Assembly (NCBI RefSeq): GCF_020520425.1
Contig: NC_079490.1
Span: forward strand, 4,030,001 to 4,094,000
Direction: 5' to 3'
DNA: 64,000 bases
Origin: Spinacia oleracea
Taxonomy: Eukaryota; Streptophyta; Magnoliopsida; Caryophyllales; Amaranthaceae
A program made the position numbers and the translations under genes. Shown piece after piece: positions 34,901 through 45,000 of the stretch (position 1 is its first letter; each line of letters opens with the position of its first letter). Under the pieces are notes generated by a model. It was given only the letters and a program-made list of their open reading frames with translations. It did not search any database and had not been told where the DNA came from.

Positions 34901-37692
34901 TTGGCCAGCCATTTCGGATACATGCATGGCTCAATGAATCCGGCCTCCTGCAACTTTTTCACCTCCTCGGCGATGGCTTTGTTTTTCTCCGAGGAGTAGT
35001 TCCTCTTTTTTTGCTTGACTGGCCGAGCTTCAGCGTTGACGTCCAGCTTGTGACAAATCAGCTTCGGATTTATCCCTGGCATATCTGCTGCTGACCATGC
35101 AAAGATGTCTTTATGATCCCTGAGTAATCGGATCAAATCGATTCGGAGCCCCGAGCTTAGGCCCTTGCCTATTCGGACGCTCCTGTCTGAATCCTCTTCG
35201 AGGAAGATATCCTCCATTTCTTGATCTGGTTCGGGAGATAGGGTTTCGGGGCGGGCATCAACTTCTGCGGGAGACAAGCTGCTCGTGCTTGCTCTTCTCC
35301 TTTTTGCCTCGCTTTCCTCTCCCGTAGCTCCTTTTTCTTCCTCGGGGCCGTCCCCTAGTTTGGGCTTTCGGACAGCAGTGTGGCAGGTTCTTCTCGCCAC
35401 TTCTTGATCACCTCTGATTCGTTCGGCGAATCCTGCATCCGAGACGTATATCATCAGCTGGTGGTATGTGGAGGGGACTGCTTGCATCTTGTGAATCATG
35501 GTTCTCCCCATGATTACGTTGTATACGGAGTCGCAGTCCATCACCAAGAATTCGTCCCGAAGGGTTTTTGCTGCCTGGCCTTCGCCCACTGTGACTGGTA
35601 GGGTGATCTTTCCTCGGGGGATAGCTGCGGATCCGTTGAATCCGATCAGAGGATAACTGACTTTCATCAGTGCTTCCTCTGGCTCTTCGAGGATCAGCTG
35701 CTCGAAGCAGTTTCTGAAGATGATATTGACGGCACTTCCTCCGTCGACTAACACTCGATGTACGTTATGGTTGTTGAGGTCCATGGAAATGACCAGAGGA
35801 TCGTCATGTTTGTACTGGACTCCGAAGCAATCATCAGCAGTGAAGGTCATGTTCGGGGGGTGTGGTTGGTTGTCTCCAACCGCGCTGAAGTTGACCCGAT
35901 GGGAGAGGGCTCTTAGGTGTTTCTTGCTGGCCTGGCCAGACTTCTGCCCCCCGAACACCACCAGGATGTCGTTTTTCTTATGTCCTGTTGTTTCGTAGAC
36001 CCTCTTCTGGGGTTGCTCATGCTGTTTGCCACTGGCGGCCTTTTCTTTTTCCTCCCTTCGGTCTAACAAGTACTGTTTCAGGTAGCCTCGGCGAACGAGG
36101 TCCTCAATGTTGTCTTTCAGCGAGTTGCACTCTTCGGTATGGTGACCGAAGTCATCATGGAACTCGCACCACTTGTTCTTGTTTCTCCGAGCTGGGTTGG
36201 ACTTGAGCTTCCCCGGTAGTTTCCACTTTTCATCATTTCTGTTGAGGCTAAATATCTCTTTTCGGGGCAGAGCTAGTGGAGTGTAGTTGGTGTATTTGGG
36301 TTGAAGTTCACCCCTTCTCCCGTCTTTCTTCGGGCTCATCTCTCTAGCTCCTACTTTCTCTTTCCCCTTCCTTGAGCCGCCCTCGGGCTTGCTCTGGGTA
36401 TTCTTTGTGTCTCTCGGATCTGACGATCCCTTCAATCTTGCAGCGGCCTTGTTGAACTCTTCGGTTCTGATGAACGCATCAGCCATTTGGAGCACGTCAG
36501 CTATTTTGGAGGGGTTCTTCATTGAGAGTTCGTCACGGAACTTCCCTTCCTGGAGCGCGTGCTTCAAGGCGAAGATGGCCACGTCTGGCTGCAAGTTTGG
36601 TATGTTTGTTGATTCCTTCATGAATCTGGCCATGAATTCTCTCAGACTTTCGTCTCTTTCTTGTTGGATTGAGGTCAGTTCTGCTGTGGTTCGCTCGGGG
36701 CGATTGTTGCTCACGAACTGTGTGCAGAATCTCTTTTTCAGCTTTTTCCAGCTCTTGATCGATCCCTTCGGCAGCGATCTAAACCACTCTCCCGCCACTC
36801 CGGTTAGCGTGGTTGGGAAGTATTTACACCAACATGCTTCGGAGTAGGGACTCAAGAACATTTGCTGCTCGTAGGAGATGACATGATCCCTCGGATCTGT
36901 GATTCCGCTGTAGGTTAGGTGCGCTGGCAGTCTTACCTTCGGTATTTCTTCCATGATCAGCTCGTCCGAGAAAGGGGATGACGTAGGAGTCATGATTCTT
37001 TTCCCGAGTCTAGCCCTGATGCCTTCGTTTGCCGAGGTTCTGTGATTAGAACGCTCGGGCGTACGATGGGGGCTAGGGGTTCGATCATGCCTCCTGTCTC
37101 TTCTTCTTTCTCGGCTACTGACCTCGGGTCGTTCGCCAGACCTGCTCGACTCACCTACCCCGAGTCTCGTATGGATCGAAGGTCTTAACCTTGAGTGGAC
37201 CGAGGGCCTCAACCTGCTGAGCACCGAGCTTCGGATCCGAGTGTTACGAGTAGTTGATTCGCTTTGGAGAGCTGTTGGAGTAGGCGATGGTCTCGCAAAC
37301 CAATCTGGTTGCTGTTGTGCCCTTTTTTGGGTGTCCCACGTGCTTTCCATCCACCTCGACGTCAAGTGTGTACCTGTCAAGGGAAGGAGTTCTCGTTCGG
37401 GTCTGGACACTTCCGCACTGGGTGGCTCGTTCAGCCTTCGCCTGGTCCTCCTCTCTTCTCTGCGGTCATTTGCCAGTCCTTGCTGCTTCTCATTGAAGAG
37501 GAAGTTTTGCATGATGGTCATGGCCGCAGTGAGCTCTTCCCTAGTTGGAATCGGAGGTCCTGCATTCGTGGCGGTCGTAGCTCTGCTTGGCTGTGACCTC
37601 GCCATCGATTGAGGGTGCCCCTCTTGGTCAGATTCTGAATCTGACCGCACCATCATATCGTCGTTATTGTTGTTAACAGCATCATTCACCAT
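31939..37692 (-). CDS. Tat-lineage gag-pol polyprotein, intact frame
   Basis: The frame is open upstream to 37869, but that part is LTR and primer-binding-site sequence. I start at the Met of MVNDAVNNNND, giving about 1917 aa. Rough positions: Gag core 250-400 (HLTYSGITDPRDHVISYEQQ), a zinc-knuckle-like WCEFHDDFGHHTEEC about 508-522, protease VLVDGGSAVNIIF about 647-659, reverse transcriptase 890-1090 with catalytic YVDD about 1044-1047, a first RNase H, a second RNase H starting EVFTDGSSTINGSGAG, then integrase with HHCC finger and D,D,E core (GLDIIGPF, FDHGKQFDN, NGQAEAANK). It makes virus-like particles, reverse-transcribes the RNA and inserts the DNA. No chromodomain is seen. The integrase signature has FDHGKQF where DNG is usual. 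Transcription should start in the LTR at 37763-38188. Confidence 0.95.
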   Translation of the reverse strand: MVNDAVNNNNDDMMVRSDSESDQEGHPQSMARSQPSRATTATNAGPPIPTREELTAAMTIMQNFLFNEKQQGLANDRREERRTRRRLNEPPSAEVSRPERELLPLTGTHLTSRWMESTWDTQKRAQQQPDWFARPSPTPTALQSESTTRNTRIRSSVLSRLRPSVHSRLRPSIHTRLGVGESSRSGERPEVSSRERRRDRRHDRTPSPHRTPERSNHRTSANEGIRARLGKRIMTPTSSPFSDELIMEEIPKVRLPAHLTYSGITDPRDHVISYEQQMFLSPYSEACWCKYFPTTLTGVAGEWFRSLPKGSIKSWKKLKKRFCTQFVSNNRPERTTAELTSIQQERDESLREFMARFMKESTNIPNLQPDVAIFALKHALQEGKFRDELSMKNPSKIADVLQMADAFIRTEEFNKAAARLKGSSDPRDTKNTQSKPEGGSRKGKEKVGAREMSPKKDGRRGELQPKYTNYTPLALPRKEIFSLNRNDEKWKLPGKLKSNPARRNKNKWCEFHDDFGHHTEECNSLKDNIEDLVRRGYLKQYLLDRREEKEKAASGKQHEQPQKRVYETTGHKKNDILVVFGGQKSGQASKKHLRALSHRVNFSAVGDNQPHPPNMTFTADDCFGVQYKHDDPLVISMDLNNHNVHRVLVDGGSAVNIIFRNCFEQLILEEPEEALMKVSYPLIGFNGSAAIPRGKITLPVTVGEGQAAKTLRDEFLVMDCDSVYNVIMGRTMIHKMQAVPSTYHQLMIYVSDAGFAERIRGDQEVARRTCHTAVRKPKLGDGPEEEKGATGEESEAKRRRASTSSLSPAEVDARPETLSPEPDQEMEDIFLEEDSDRSVRIGKGLSSGLRIDLIRLLRDHKDIFAWSAADMPGINPKLICHKLDVNAEARPVKQKKRNYSSEKNKAIAEEVKKLQEAGFIEPCMYPKWLANVVMVKKANGSWRMCVDFTDLNRACPKDCYPLPRIDQLVDSTSGHALLSFMDAFSGYHQVFMHPDDRAKTAFITSAGVFNYKMMPFGLKNAGATYQRLVDHVFADQKGRNVEVYVDDSIVKSIKEEDHVKDLAETFGNLRKHSMKLNPKKCVFGVKSGKFLGFMVSERGIDANPDKVQAALDLPEPKTKRDVQRLTGRLAALTRFISKASDKGAPFFKALKPKNLPGGEAEPVKKKGVPRKVDPELIWEQEQKEAFQQLRAHLAQLPTLARPKEGETLYLYVAVSPGTVSAVLLREEEKKQQPIYFTSRTLTGAETRYPLIEKVAYAVVVAARKLRPYFDSHQITVLTDQPLEKVLDKIERSGRLAAWAFELSEFGIKYQPRTAIKAQALADFLAECSYQEMLDDTKSTWEVFTDGSSTINGSGAGVVLIPPTGKSIEYALKFGFKATNNEAEYEAAIAGIELCLSLEAEHVRLKTDSQLVANQIRGEYEAKWPSMTAYLAKIKSLTSKLRSFEVILIPRGQNTQADALSKLASSTLIDLNRSVHVEVHQERSIDLLPTTVCSLRTEPSWMDAVVAYKERGELPEDKLQARKLKRFNRWFIISAEGELMRKSFSAPLLKCVGPTDADYILREIHLGICGNHIGGRTLAHKALRAGYWWPTMVSEAKQMARKCEKCQKFAPAIHQPAQTLQSTLYPLPFAQWGLDIIGPFPSATNQKKWLIVGVDYFSKWIEAEAVSSITEPQVRKFIWQNIITRFGIPRLMVFDHGKQFDNTPLQKWCKQFGIHLAYSAVCHPQSNGQAEAANKLILNALKKRVEDDKNKWLEELPGTLWSLRTTEKEATGQTPFHLVYGSEAVIPVEIGTESLRIQAYNRYDGLQGESNNQLLSEALDLLDEARNDARTLNAAYLQRVNKHYNRRVNARPLKVGDLVLRNAASVQKGRIHGKLSATWEGPYIIHSEKRPGTYMLKQLDGTILKNHWNTDVLKKYFV

Positions 37693-37741
37693 TTTCGCGG
37701 AAAGAGGTGATTGATGTCTTTCAAAGGCTTTGAAGTGTTCT

Positions 37742-37759
37742 TCCCCACAGACGGCGCCA
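37742..37759 (-). other. primer-binding site of the Tat element
   Basis: The minus strand reads TGGCGCCGTCTGTGGGGA three bases after the 5' LTR. This TGGCGCCG type of site is widespread in plant Ty3/gypsy elements. The exact tRNA is not assigned. Confidence 0.75.
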
Positions 37760-37762
37760 AAT

Positions 37763-38188
37763 TGTTCCGGTGTTGTAAAGATGGAAACAATGGGCTTCGA
37801 ATGAAGGCCCCTTTGTATGTGTTGAAGATCTTGCTTGTTTGAATGAGTGGAGTCCGAATTCACCTGCACAAGAGCAAAGTCACTAGCCTCGGGGGTGTTT
37901 CCGAGGAAAGCCCCTCTGATGCCTAAGTAAGAATGATGCTCGGATTCTAGAGAGAAGTTCTCTAGAAGAGTAGTCTTAAGGCGGTAAATTGGACGTACCT
38001 TGAGGTGTGAGCCTTGGCGGCCTATTTATAGTGTTTGCATAATAAATGCCCATAGGTCATTTATTGCTTTTGGGCCTTGGGCCTTGATGGATGGCTGACT
38101 AGCCATTGGTGGGTTTGATGCTGTTTGTTTAGAGCCATTAGGCTTTGGACTTAGTGGCCCAATTGAGAATCAATTGGGAGCCCAAACA
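37763..38188 (-). repeat. 5' LTR of the Tat element
   Basis: 426 bp, paired with 26602-27027. A minus-strand TATA box (TATAAATAGG, 38021-38030) fits the promoter for gag-pol RNA. Confidence 0.95.
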
Positions 38189-38193
38189 ATTTT

Positions 38194-39070
38194 TATTGTA
38201 TTTCTTCCCTTCACGATACCAGTTCTATTCAAATTGCTACTATGACTCAGATTTGTGACTCTACGAGACTTCGATCAGGTTATCTGCCCACTTTAAAAGG
38301 AGTACAAAAATGCAAGTCGAAAGAGACCTAAACCACTAATACCATCTAATTAACTTGAGAAACCTACTGTGATTATTATTGTTCGCATTAGTAAGAATTC
38401 ATATATTAAATAGTTTGAAAGTAATACATATTCAAACAAATTTATTGAGAATACATTTTTCTAAATTAAATTTATTCAGCGAACATTTAATTAGGTCTCT
38501 TTCACCTTAAAAATCCAAATCACACTGTCATTTGTCACACAGTATTTTGAAATGCTTACTCCGTAAAATATCATTCTTAAATCAAAATAGATGTACGTCG
38601 TACTCCATATTTAATACTACGTATAATTTCTTTCATACAAAAAATATTCCACCCGACTTTAGTTTTTCTTCTTCTTCGGTGTATCATCTAATCTTAAACT
38701 CTCTATCTCCTATCATTAAAATATTGAATAACAAAACGTAAACTTGACCCATCTAAAACAACTCAACTGAACCTGACCCGAACATGAACAACCAAAGTTC
38801 AACACAATTTGATCCATTTATCACATTTCGTAATACGGAGTAATATCAAAATTTGAAAAATCAGACCAAACCAGATTAAACGAAGTGAAATGAGCTTTAA
38901 GTGGCCATGGATTTTGTAGACCCACACTCATCAAAGATAAAACAAGCTCTAGCCACTCACATAAACCACGTCATCCCCAACTCATCCCCGCTCTTTTCCC
39001 CAACAAACATAACGGCCACAAAACCTTCCTCTGACATCAACAACTGAACAACTGGATCATCTTCTTCAAG
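38194..39070. other. spacer and probable PGLP1 promoter
   Basis: AT-rich, no gene seen. The last 130 bp before the PGLP1 ATG are C/A-rich and probably leader sequence. Confidence 0.5.
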
Positions 39071-42000
39071 ATGCTGAGTGCTACAACCATTACTAGTAGT
39101 ACCACTACCAGAGCCGCCGCCGCCATTTCTTTCGCTTCAAATTCTCTCTCCAAAACCCTAATTTCTTCCAATTTCATCACCAATTCAAGAAATCTCTCCT
39201 CCTTTTCCCGCCAATCTCTCAGTTTTCTCGCCCTCAGATGTTACAGCAGCAGGAATTCTAACTTTAATACTCGGAAAATGTCGTCGAATTTCTCTGTTCG
39301 TGCTTCGGCTCAGCAATTGAAGAATCCTGATGAGCTCATTGATTCCGTTGAAACCTTCATTTTCGATTGCGATGGTTTGATGCTTTACTTAATCTCTATC
39401 TTTTTTTTAGTTTATTAATTTGTTTTTTTTTTTTTTTGTGTTGATTTTTCTGGGAAATTATTGTGGAGAAATTGGGGAGGACATGGACGAATCGGTCCAA
39501 TGGAGTTTAAAATTTGTGATTAGTTTATTAATTTGTTTTTTTTGTTGTTGATTTTGCTGGGAACTTAGTGTGGAGAAATTGGGAGGAAGGGGAAGAATCG
39601 TGTCAATGATGCCAATTGATGTTATAAAATTGATTAGGTTTTCGAGAATGATTTACTGACAAATAATGTTCAATCTCGTCCTTTCTCATTAATTCACATC
39701 GTATATATATTACAGAGGGAAGGCTAATGGAAGGCTAATTTGGTAACCTAACATATCTAGGATATTACAATATATGTTAACATATAAACTCCGTACGCCG
39801 TATGTCTATCGTAACATCCCCCTCAAGGTGGAGCATGAAGATCTCGAATGCCCATCTTGTTCAGAAACCACTCAAATTGTGCCTTCCCCAACGCTTTAGT
39901 GAAAATATCTGCTAACTGAACCTTCGTTGACACATACGAAGGGCAGATAATCCCTTCCTTGATTGCATCCCTAATAAAATGACAATCCGACTCAATATGC
40001 TTCGTCCGCTCATGGAACACTGGATTCTGTGCAATATGTAACGCAGACTGACTATCACAGAACATACTCATACCTTGTTTGTGTGAGACTCCCAAATCCA
40101 GTAGTAGTTGCTTCAACCACTTTAATTCACAAGTCAATGCAGCCATGGAACGATATTCTGCCTCTGCAGACGAGCGAGAAACTGTATGTTGTTTCTTGGT
40201 CTTCCAAGACACCGGAGACATACCGAGTAGGACAAACCAACCAGTTAACGACCTACGAGTCAACGGACAACTTGCCCAGTCCGAGTCACACCATCCCTCC
40301 AACTGCAAGGCACTATCAGAACGAAGTAAAATACCTTGGCCCGGACACTTTTTCAAGTACCGTACCACTCTTAGAGCCGCTTCCCAATGCTCCTCTTTCG
40401 GTGCCTGCATGAACTGTGACAAAATATGTACGGAATATGCCAAATCTGGCCGAGTAACAGCCAAATAAATCAAACGCCCAATCAAGCGCCTATATTTCTC
40501 ACCATCTGCTAAGTCTGCTCCGTCTGCCAGCCCTAGTTTATGATTTTGCTCCATCGGGAAATCAGCAGGCTTTGCACCCAACAAACCAGTCTCTGAAATA
40601 ATGTCCAGAGCATATTTTCTCTGGCAAATGTAAAATCCATGACTACTACGAGCCACCTCCAAGCCTAGAAAATATTTTAAAGCACCAAGATCTTTCATTT
40701 TAAAGCATTCACTTAAGTATGCTTTAAAACTTTCAAGTGCAAATTTATTATTCCCTGCGATAATCATATCATCAACATAAATAAGCACACTCAACTGCAA
40801 CTTACCCCTGGAAAGAGTAAACAATGAATAATCGGACAATGATTGTTGAAATCCATAGTGCTTCAGTGCCGTAGACAACTTCTCAAACCAACACCGAGGA
40901 GCCTGTTTCAAACCATACAATGATTTTCGCATCCTGCACACTTTCTCAGAATTATTCTTCTGAAATCCAGGGGGGATCTTCATATAAATCTCTTCCTCTA
41001 AGTCTCCATGCAAAAATGCGTTATGTACATCCATCTGATGCACCTCCCAATCTTTAACAGCTGCAACTGCTAAGAAAGTCCGAACTGTCGCCATTTTTGC
41101 CACTGGTGCAAATGTCTCATTATAATCCAACCCTTCCTCTTGATGATTACCCAGACAAACTAACCTGGCCTTTAAACGAAGCAGATTACCGTCCTCATCT
41201 CTTTTCTCAGTATAAACCCATTTACTACCAAGCGCCTTCTTTCCTGCAGGCAAATTCTCTAATGTCCAAGTACCTTGTTCTTCAAGTGCCTCAATCTCAG
41301 CTGCCATTGCTTTCCTCCAACCCTCATGTTGCATAGCCTGTTTGAATGTTTTAGGTGCCTTTTCTTCCTGTAATGCTGCAATAAAATTTCTGTGTTTTGA
41401 CGAAAAACGTTCATAATTAACAAAATATGTGATAGGATAAGGAGTACCTGAGGAGGATGTTGTTGTAGCTGAGCCTTCAGGAGGACTATATTTTTTTCTT
41501 ATTGTGTGCGTTACGAAGTTTGTTAACTTTGAAGACGGAAACTTTGTACGCTTCCCCCTCCCCAACTCCGTACTCTCCTCCGTCATCTTCGTACCTCCCG
41601 TACCATCACTCGACTCCACATTCTTGGACCCAACCACTTCTGTCCGCACAACACTCGGAACATACTGCGGTAACTGCTCCATAACTGCAGTAGCAGCAGG
41701 CTGCCCAAGTGCAGAATCAACTACGACAGCAGGAAGAGAGGAAGCAGACACATGAGCCTCGCCCATCGCATCATGCAGCGCCCCATGCGCCTCTCCCTGC
41801 GCCTCGCCCAGCGCATCATGCAGCGCCTCATTCCCAGCGCCCTGCGCCTCACCCTGCACTCCCTCACTCTGCCCTACTGTTGTTGCTGCGTGGTCCTGCT
41901 GCTGCTGCATTGTGCTCCCTGCAGGAACAGCAGCCCCAACCCCCAAACCCCAATGATCATAGCTACTCTCATCATCCCATACACCCTCAAGCACGCCACT

Positions 42001-45000
42001 AGTATACTCCACATCAACCAAACCATGTGAAGCAACCGCATAAGGAAAAACGTGCTCATGAAATTTCACATCACGGGAGACAAAAAACTCACGGGACTCC
42101 AAATCAAATAATGTCCACCCTTTTTGGCCGAACGGATAACCAAGAAAGATACATTTTCTACTCCGGGACTCAAATTTGTCGCCTTTACTCCTTTGATTAT
42201 AAGCATAACACAAACATCCAAAAACACGAATGGGCACATAAGAAGGCGGTTTCCCAAACAACATTTCATAGGGCGTCTTATTATTGAGAATCGGAGTGGG
42301 TGTACGATTTATCAAATAGCAAGCCGCCATCACACACTCCCCCCAAAATCTTTTAGGCAAGTTTCCTTGAAAACGCAATGCGCGGGCAATGTTTAAAATA
42401 TGTTGGTGTTTACGCTCGACTCTCCCATTCTGTTGAGGGGTTCCAACACACGACGACTCAAATAACATGCCATGTTTAAAAAAATAGCCTTGCAAACAAT
42501 TGAATTCAGTCCCATTATCACTTCGCACAATCTTGATGACGTGATTAAATTGGCGTTTGATCATAGCAACAAAATTAAGAAACATGAACTCAACTTCTGT
42601 TTTATTTCTAATTAAATAAATCCAAACACCCCTAGAAAAATCATCAACAATAGTCAAAAAATACTTTGCTCCACAAGACGATGGTGTCTTATAAGGTCCC
42701 CATAAATCAACATGAATTAATTCAAACATTCTGCTAGCACAACTATCACTAATTGGAAAACTATCCCTACACTGCTTTGCACGCGGACATACATCGCAAA
42801 CTTTATTATTCTTCCTACTAGTATTACTCACAGGAGGGAGTAAATGCAATATTTTCTCCGACGGATGTCCCATTCGTTGATGCCACAAATCAACCACACA
42901 TTCGACAGCAAACACCCGTACTCGCGGAACGCCCCGGAAAAAATATAGTCCGTCATGTCGGTCACCCACGCCAATCACCATCCTCGTCGTGCGGTCCTGA
43001 ATAACACATATTTTGTTAGTAAACTGAGCAGAACAATTTAATTCGTCACTTAATTGGGTCACGGAAATTAAATTACAGGTCAATTTAGGCACAAATAAAA
43101 CATTATCTAGAATTAAACCACCCTCCAATATTACGGAACCATATTGATTTGAATTTGCCGGCTGACCATCCGGTAACACAACTTGACAATTTCCTGATGT
43201 TTTGATATTTTTCAAAATCGAAATATCACCCGTCACATGGTTAGAAGCTCCGGTATCAATAATCCATCTCATATCTATATTACCTTGTAACTTAGGTGTG
43301 GGTTTAGACAATATATCAACAATCTGCTGTACTTGTTCGCTTGACACACCCACCAGGCCATGTGCTGCTACTGTGGCAGCCCCCTCACTTCCTGCGCCTA
43401 CTCCAGAAACACTGCTACTGCCCACAGCAGTGCTACTCACAGCGTTTGCACGGGCTACTGTCCCCGTAGAAGCTGATGCCGATCGTCCCCCCCTACCTCC
43501 CCGTACAGGAGCACGACCACCTCTGCCAGGACCCCTTCCCCCGCGCCTCTTCTCATCCCACTAGTCCGGAAATCCTATCAACTGGTAGCAACTTGCCTCC
43601 TCATGCCCCTCACGATTACAGTGGTGACAAAATTTCTCACTCGTATCCCCGTACCTCGATCGTACCTTGGACTCAACCTTGAAAGCCATCACACTTTCCT
43701 TCACTTTACCTCCTTTGGCACGCATGTTCTCGGTGTTGATGACCGTTTGATACGCCTCATCCAACGAAGGCAATGGAGTTTGAGCCAATAACTGCGCCCG
43801 AATGGCCTCATAGTGGTCCTCAAGGCCAATCAGGAATAAGTGTAGATGGTCCTCGGCACGAATATCTCCCACCTGTTTGGCAATGTTACATGAACAACCC
43901 GAACACGTGCACCGCGGCACTCTAGCATACTGGACGTACTCCTTCCACAGTTTGGACAGACGCCCATAGTAGTCAGTGACACTCTCAGTCACAGTCTGTG
44001 TACATCCACTCAAGGCCATCTTAATGTGGCAGACCCTAACACCTGTAACCACCGAGAAACGTGTCCTCAGGTGATTCCACAACTCCTGCGCGACATCGAA
44101 ATCTTCAAGGGTGGACCGTAACTGCTCGTCAATGGTGTTGGTTATCCACGACACAACCATTGAATTTACCGCGATCCAGTGCTTCATCTTTGTCACATCC
44201 TTCGTCGGTTCTTGAATGGAACCATCAATAAAACCATACTTGAATTTCGAAATCATCGAACGTCGGATGGCCTTAGCCCATTCGTCATAATTCACTGCCC
44301 CTCTCAATTTGATAGGCGTAATAACGATCCCAGGGCCATCTCCTGACCCTAGATGGTAATCAAGGTCGATCACCATCTTCGTGTTATTCCCCCCATCATC
44401 GTCCATTGAGTGATGAACAACTCACGCACTCCAAAAGTGGCGGAAAAAAAAATAAGGGTTTTTCAACCTAGGCTCGTGATACCATGACAAATAATGTTCA
44501 ATCTCGTCCTTTCTCATTAATTCACATCGTATATATATTACAGAGGGAAGGCTAATGGAAGGCTAATTTGGTAACCTAACATATCTAGGATATTACAATA
44601 TATATTAACATATAAACTCCGTACGCCGTATGTCTATCGTAACATTTACCGTAGACTGTAACCCTTTACCAACTAAACTAGTTCCCGACACTAAAAGACG
44701 AGGAATGATAGATAACTCTTAGAGGCTAGATAGTGGGAAAAATGAGATATTTTGATTATTCAATGGCTAGACATTTTGATTAGGGTTTTGAGAAGATTTA
44801 TCGTAGACTTTAACACTTTACCAGCTAAACGAGGTGACATTAGGATGAGGAATGATAGATAACTCGTAGAGGCTAGATAATGGGAAAAATGAGATATTTT
44901 GATAACTCAATGGCTAGATTAATGGTACCCTTTTCTTCTAGAGTTAAACATCATGATAGCTTGATTAATAGTACCCTTTACTTCTAGAGATCATCATCAA

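Larger units (their letters stand above)
26602..38188 (-). mobile_element. complete Ty3/gypsy Tat-lineage LTR retrotransposon with antisense extra gene
   Basis: The 11,587-bp element is flanked by 5-bp duplications ATTTT (26597-26601 and 38189-38193). In its own (minus) orientation the order is 5' LTR 38188-37763, primer-binding site, gag-pol 37692-31939, a 46-bp tandem array, an antisense spliced gene, polypurine tract and 3' LTR 27027-26602. The dual RNase H, lack of a chromodomain, VDGGS protease motif, 3' tandem array and PF04195-type extra ORF all point to the Tat lineage (Retand/Ogre relatives). The two LTRs differ at 3 of 426 positions, all transitions, so insertion was recent. The coding frame is open throughout, so it may be autonomous. 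Confidence 0.95.
39657..44644 (-). mobile_element. Ty1/copia LTR retrotransposon in PGLP1 intron 1
   Basis: The 4988-bp element has 160-bp LTRs differing at one position and 5-bp duplications TTTAC (39652-39656 and 44645-44649). In its own (minus) orientation: 5' LTR 44644-44485, primer-binding site TGGTATCACGAGCC (44484-44471, initiator-Met tRNA type), gag 44406-43561, pol 43560-39823, polypurine tract CCTTGAGGGGGA and 3' LTR. The domain order protease, integrase, reverse transcriptase, RNase H is that of copia. The very short LTRs suggest the Ale/Retrofit group, which I infer only. Gag and pol share one frame, broken by a single amber codon. Confidence 0.96.

Noticed and set aside
37693-37869. 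Upstream in-frame extension of the Tat gag-pol frame (59 codons)
   Set aside because: It covers the LTR end and primer-binding site, so it is chance open sequence; the Met at 37692 is the better start.
41709-42002. Plus-strand His/Ala/Pro-rich ORF
   Set aside because: It is the reverse strand of the GEAQGEAH-type repeat linker in copia pol.
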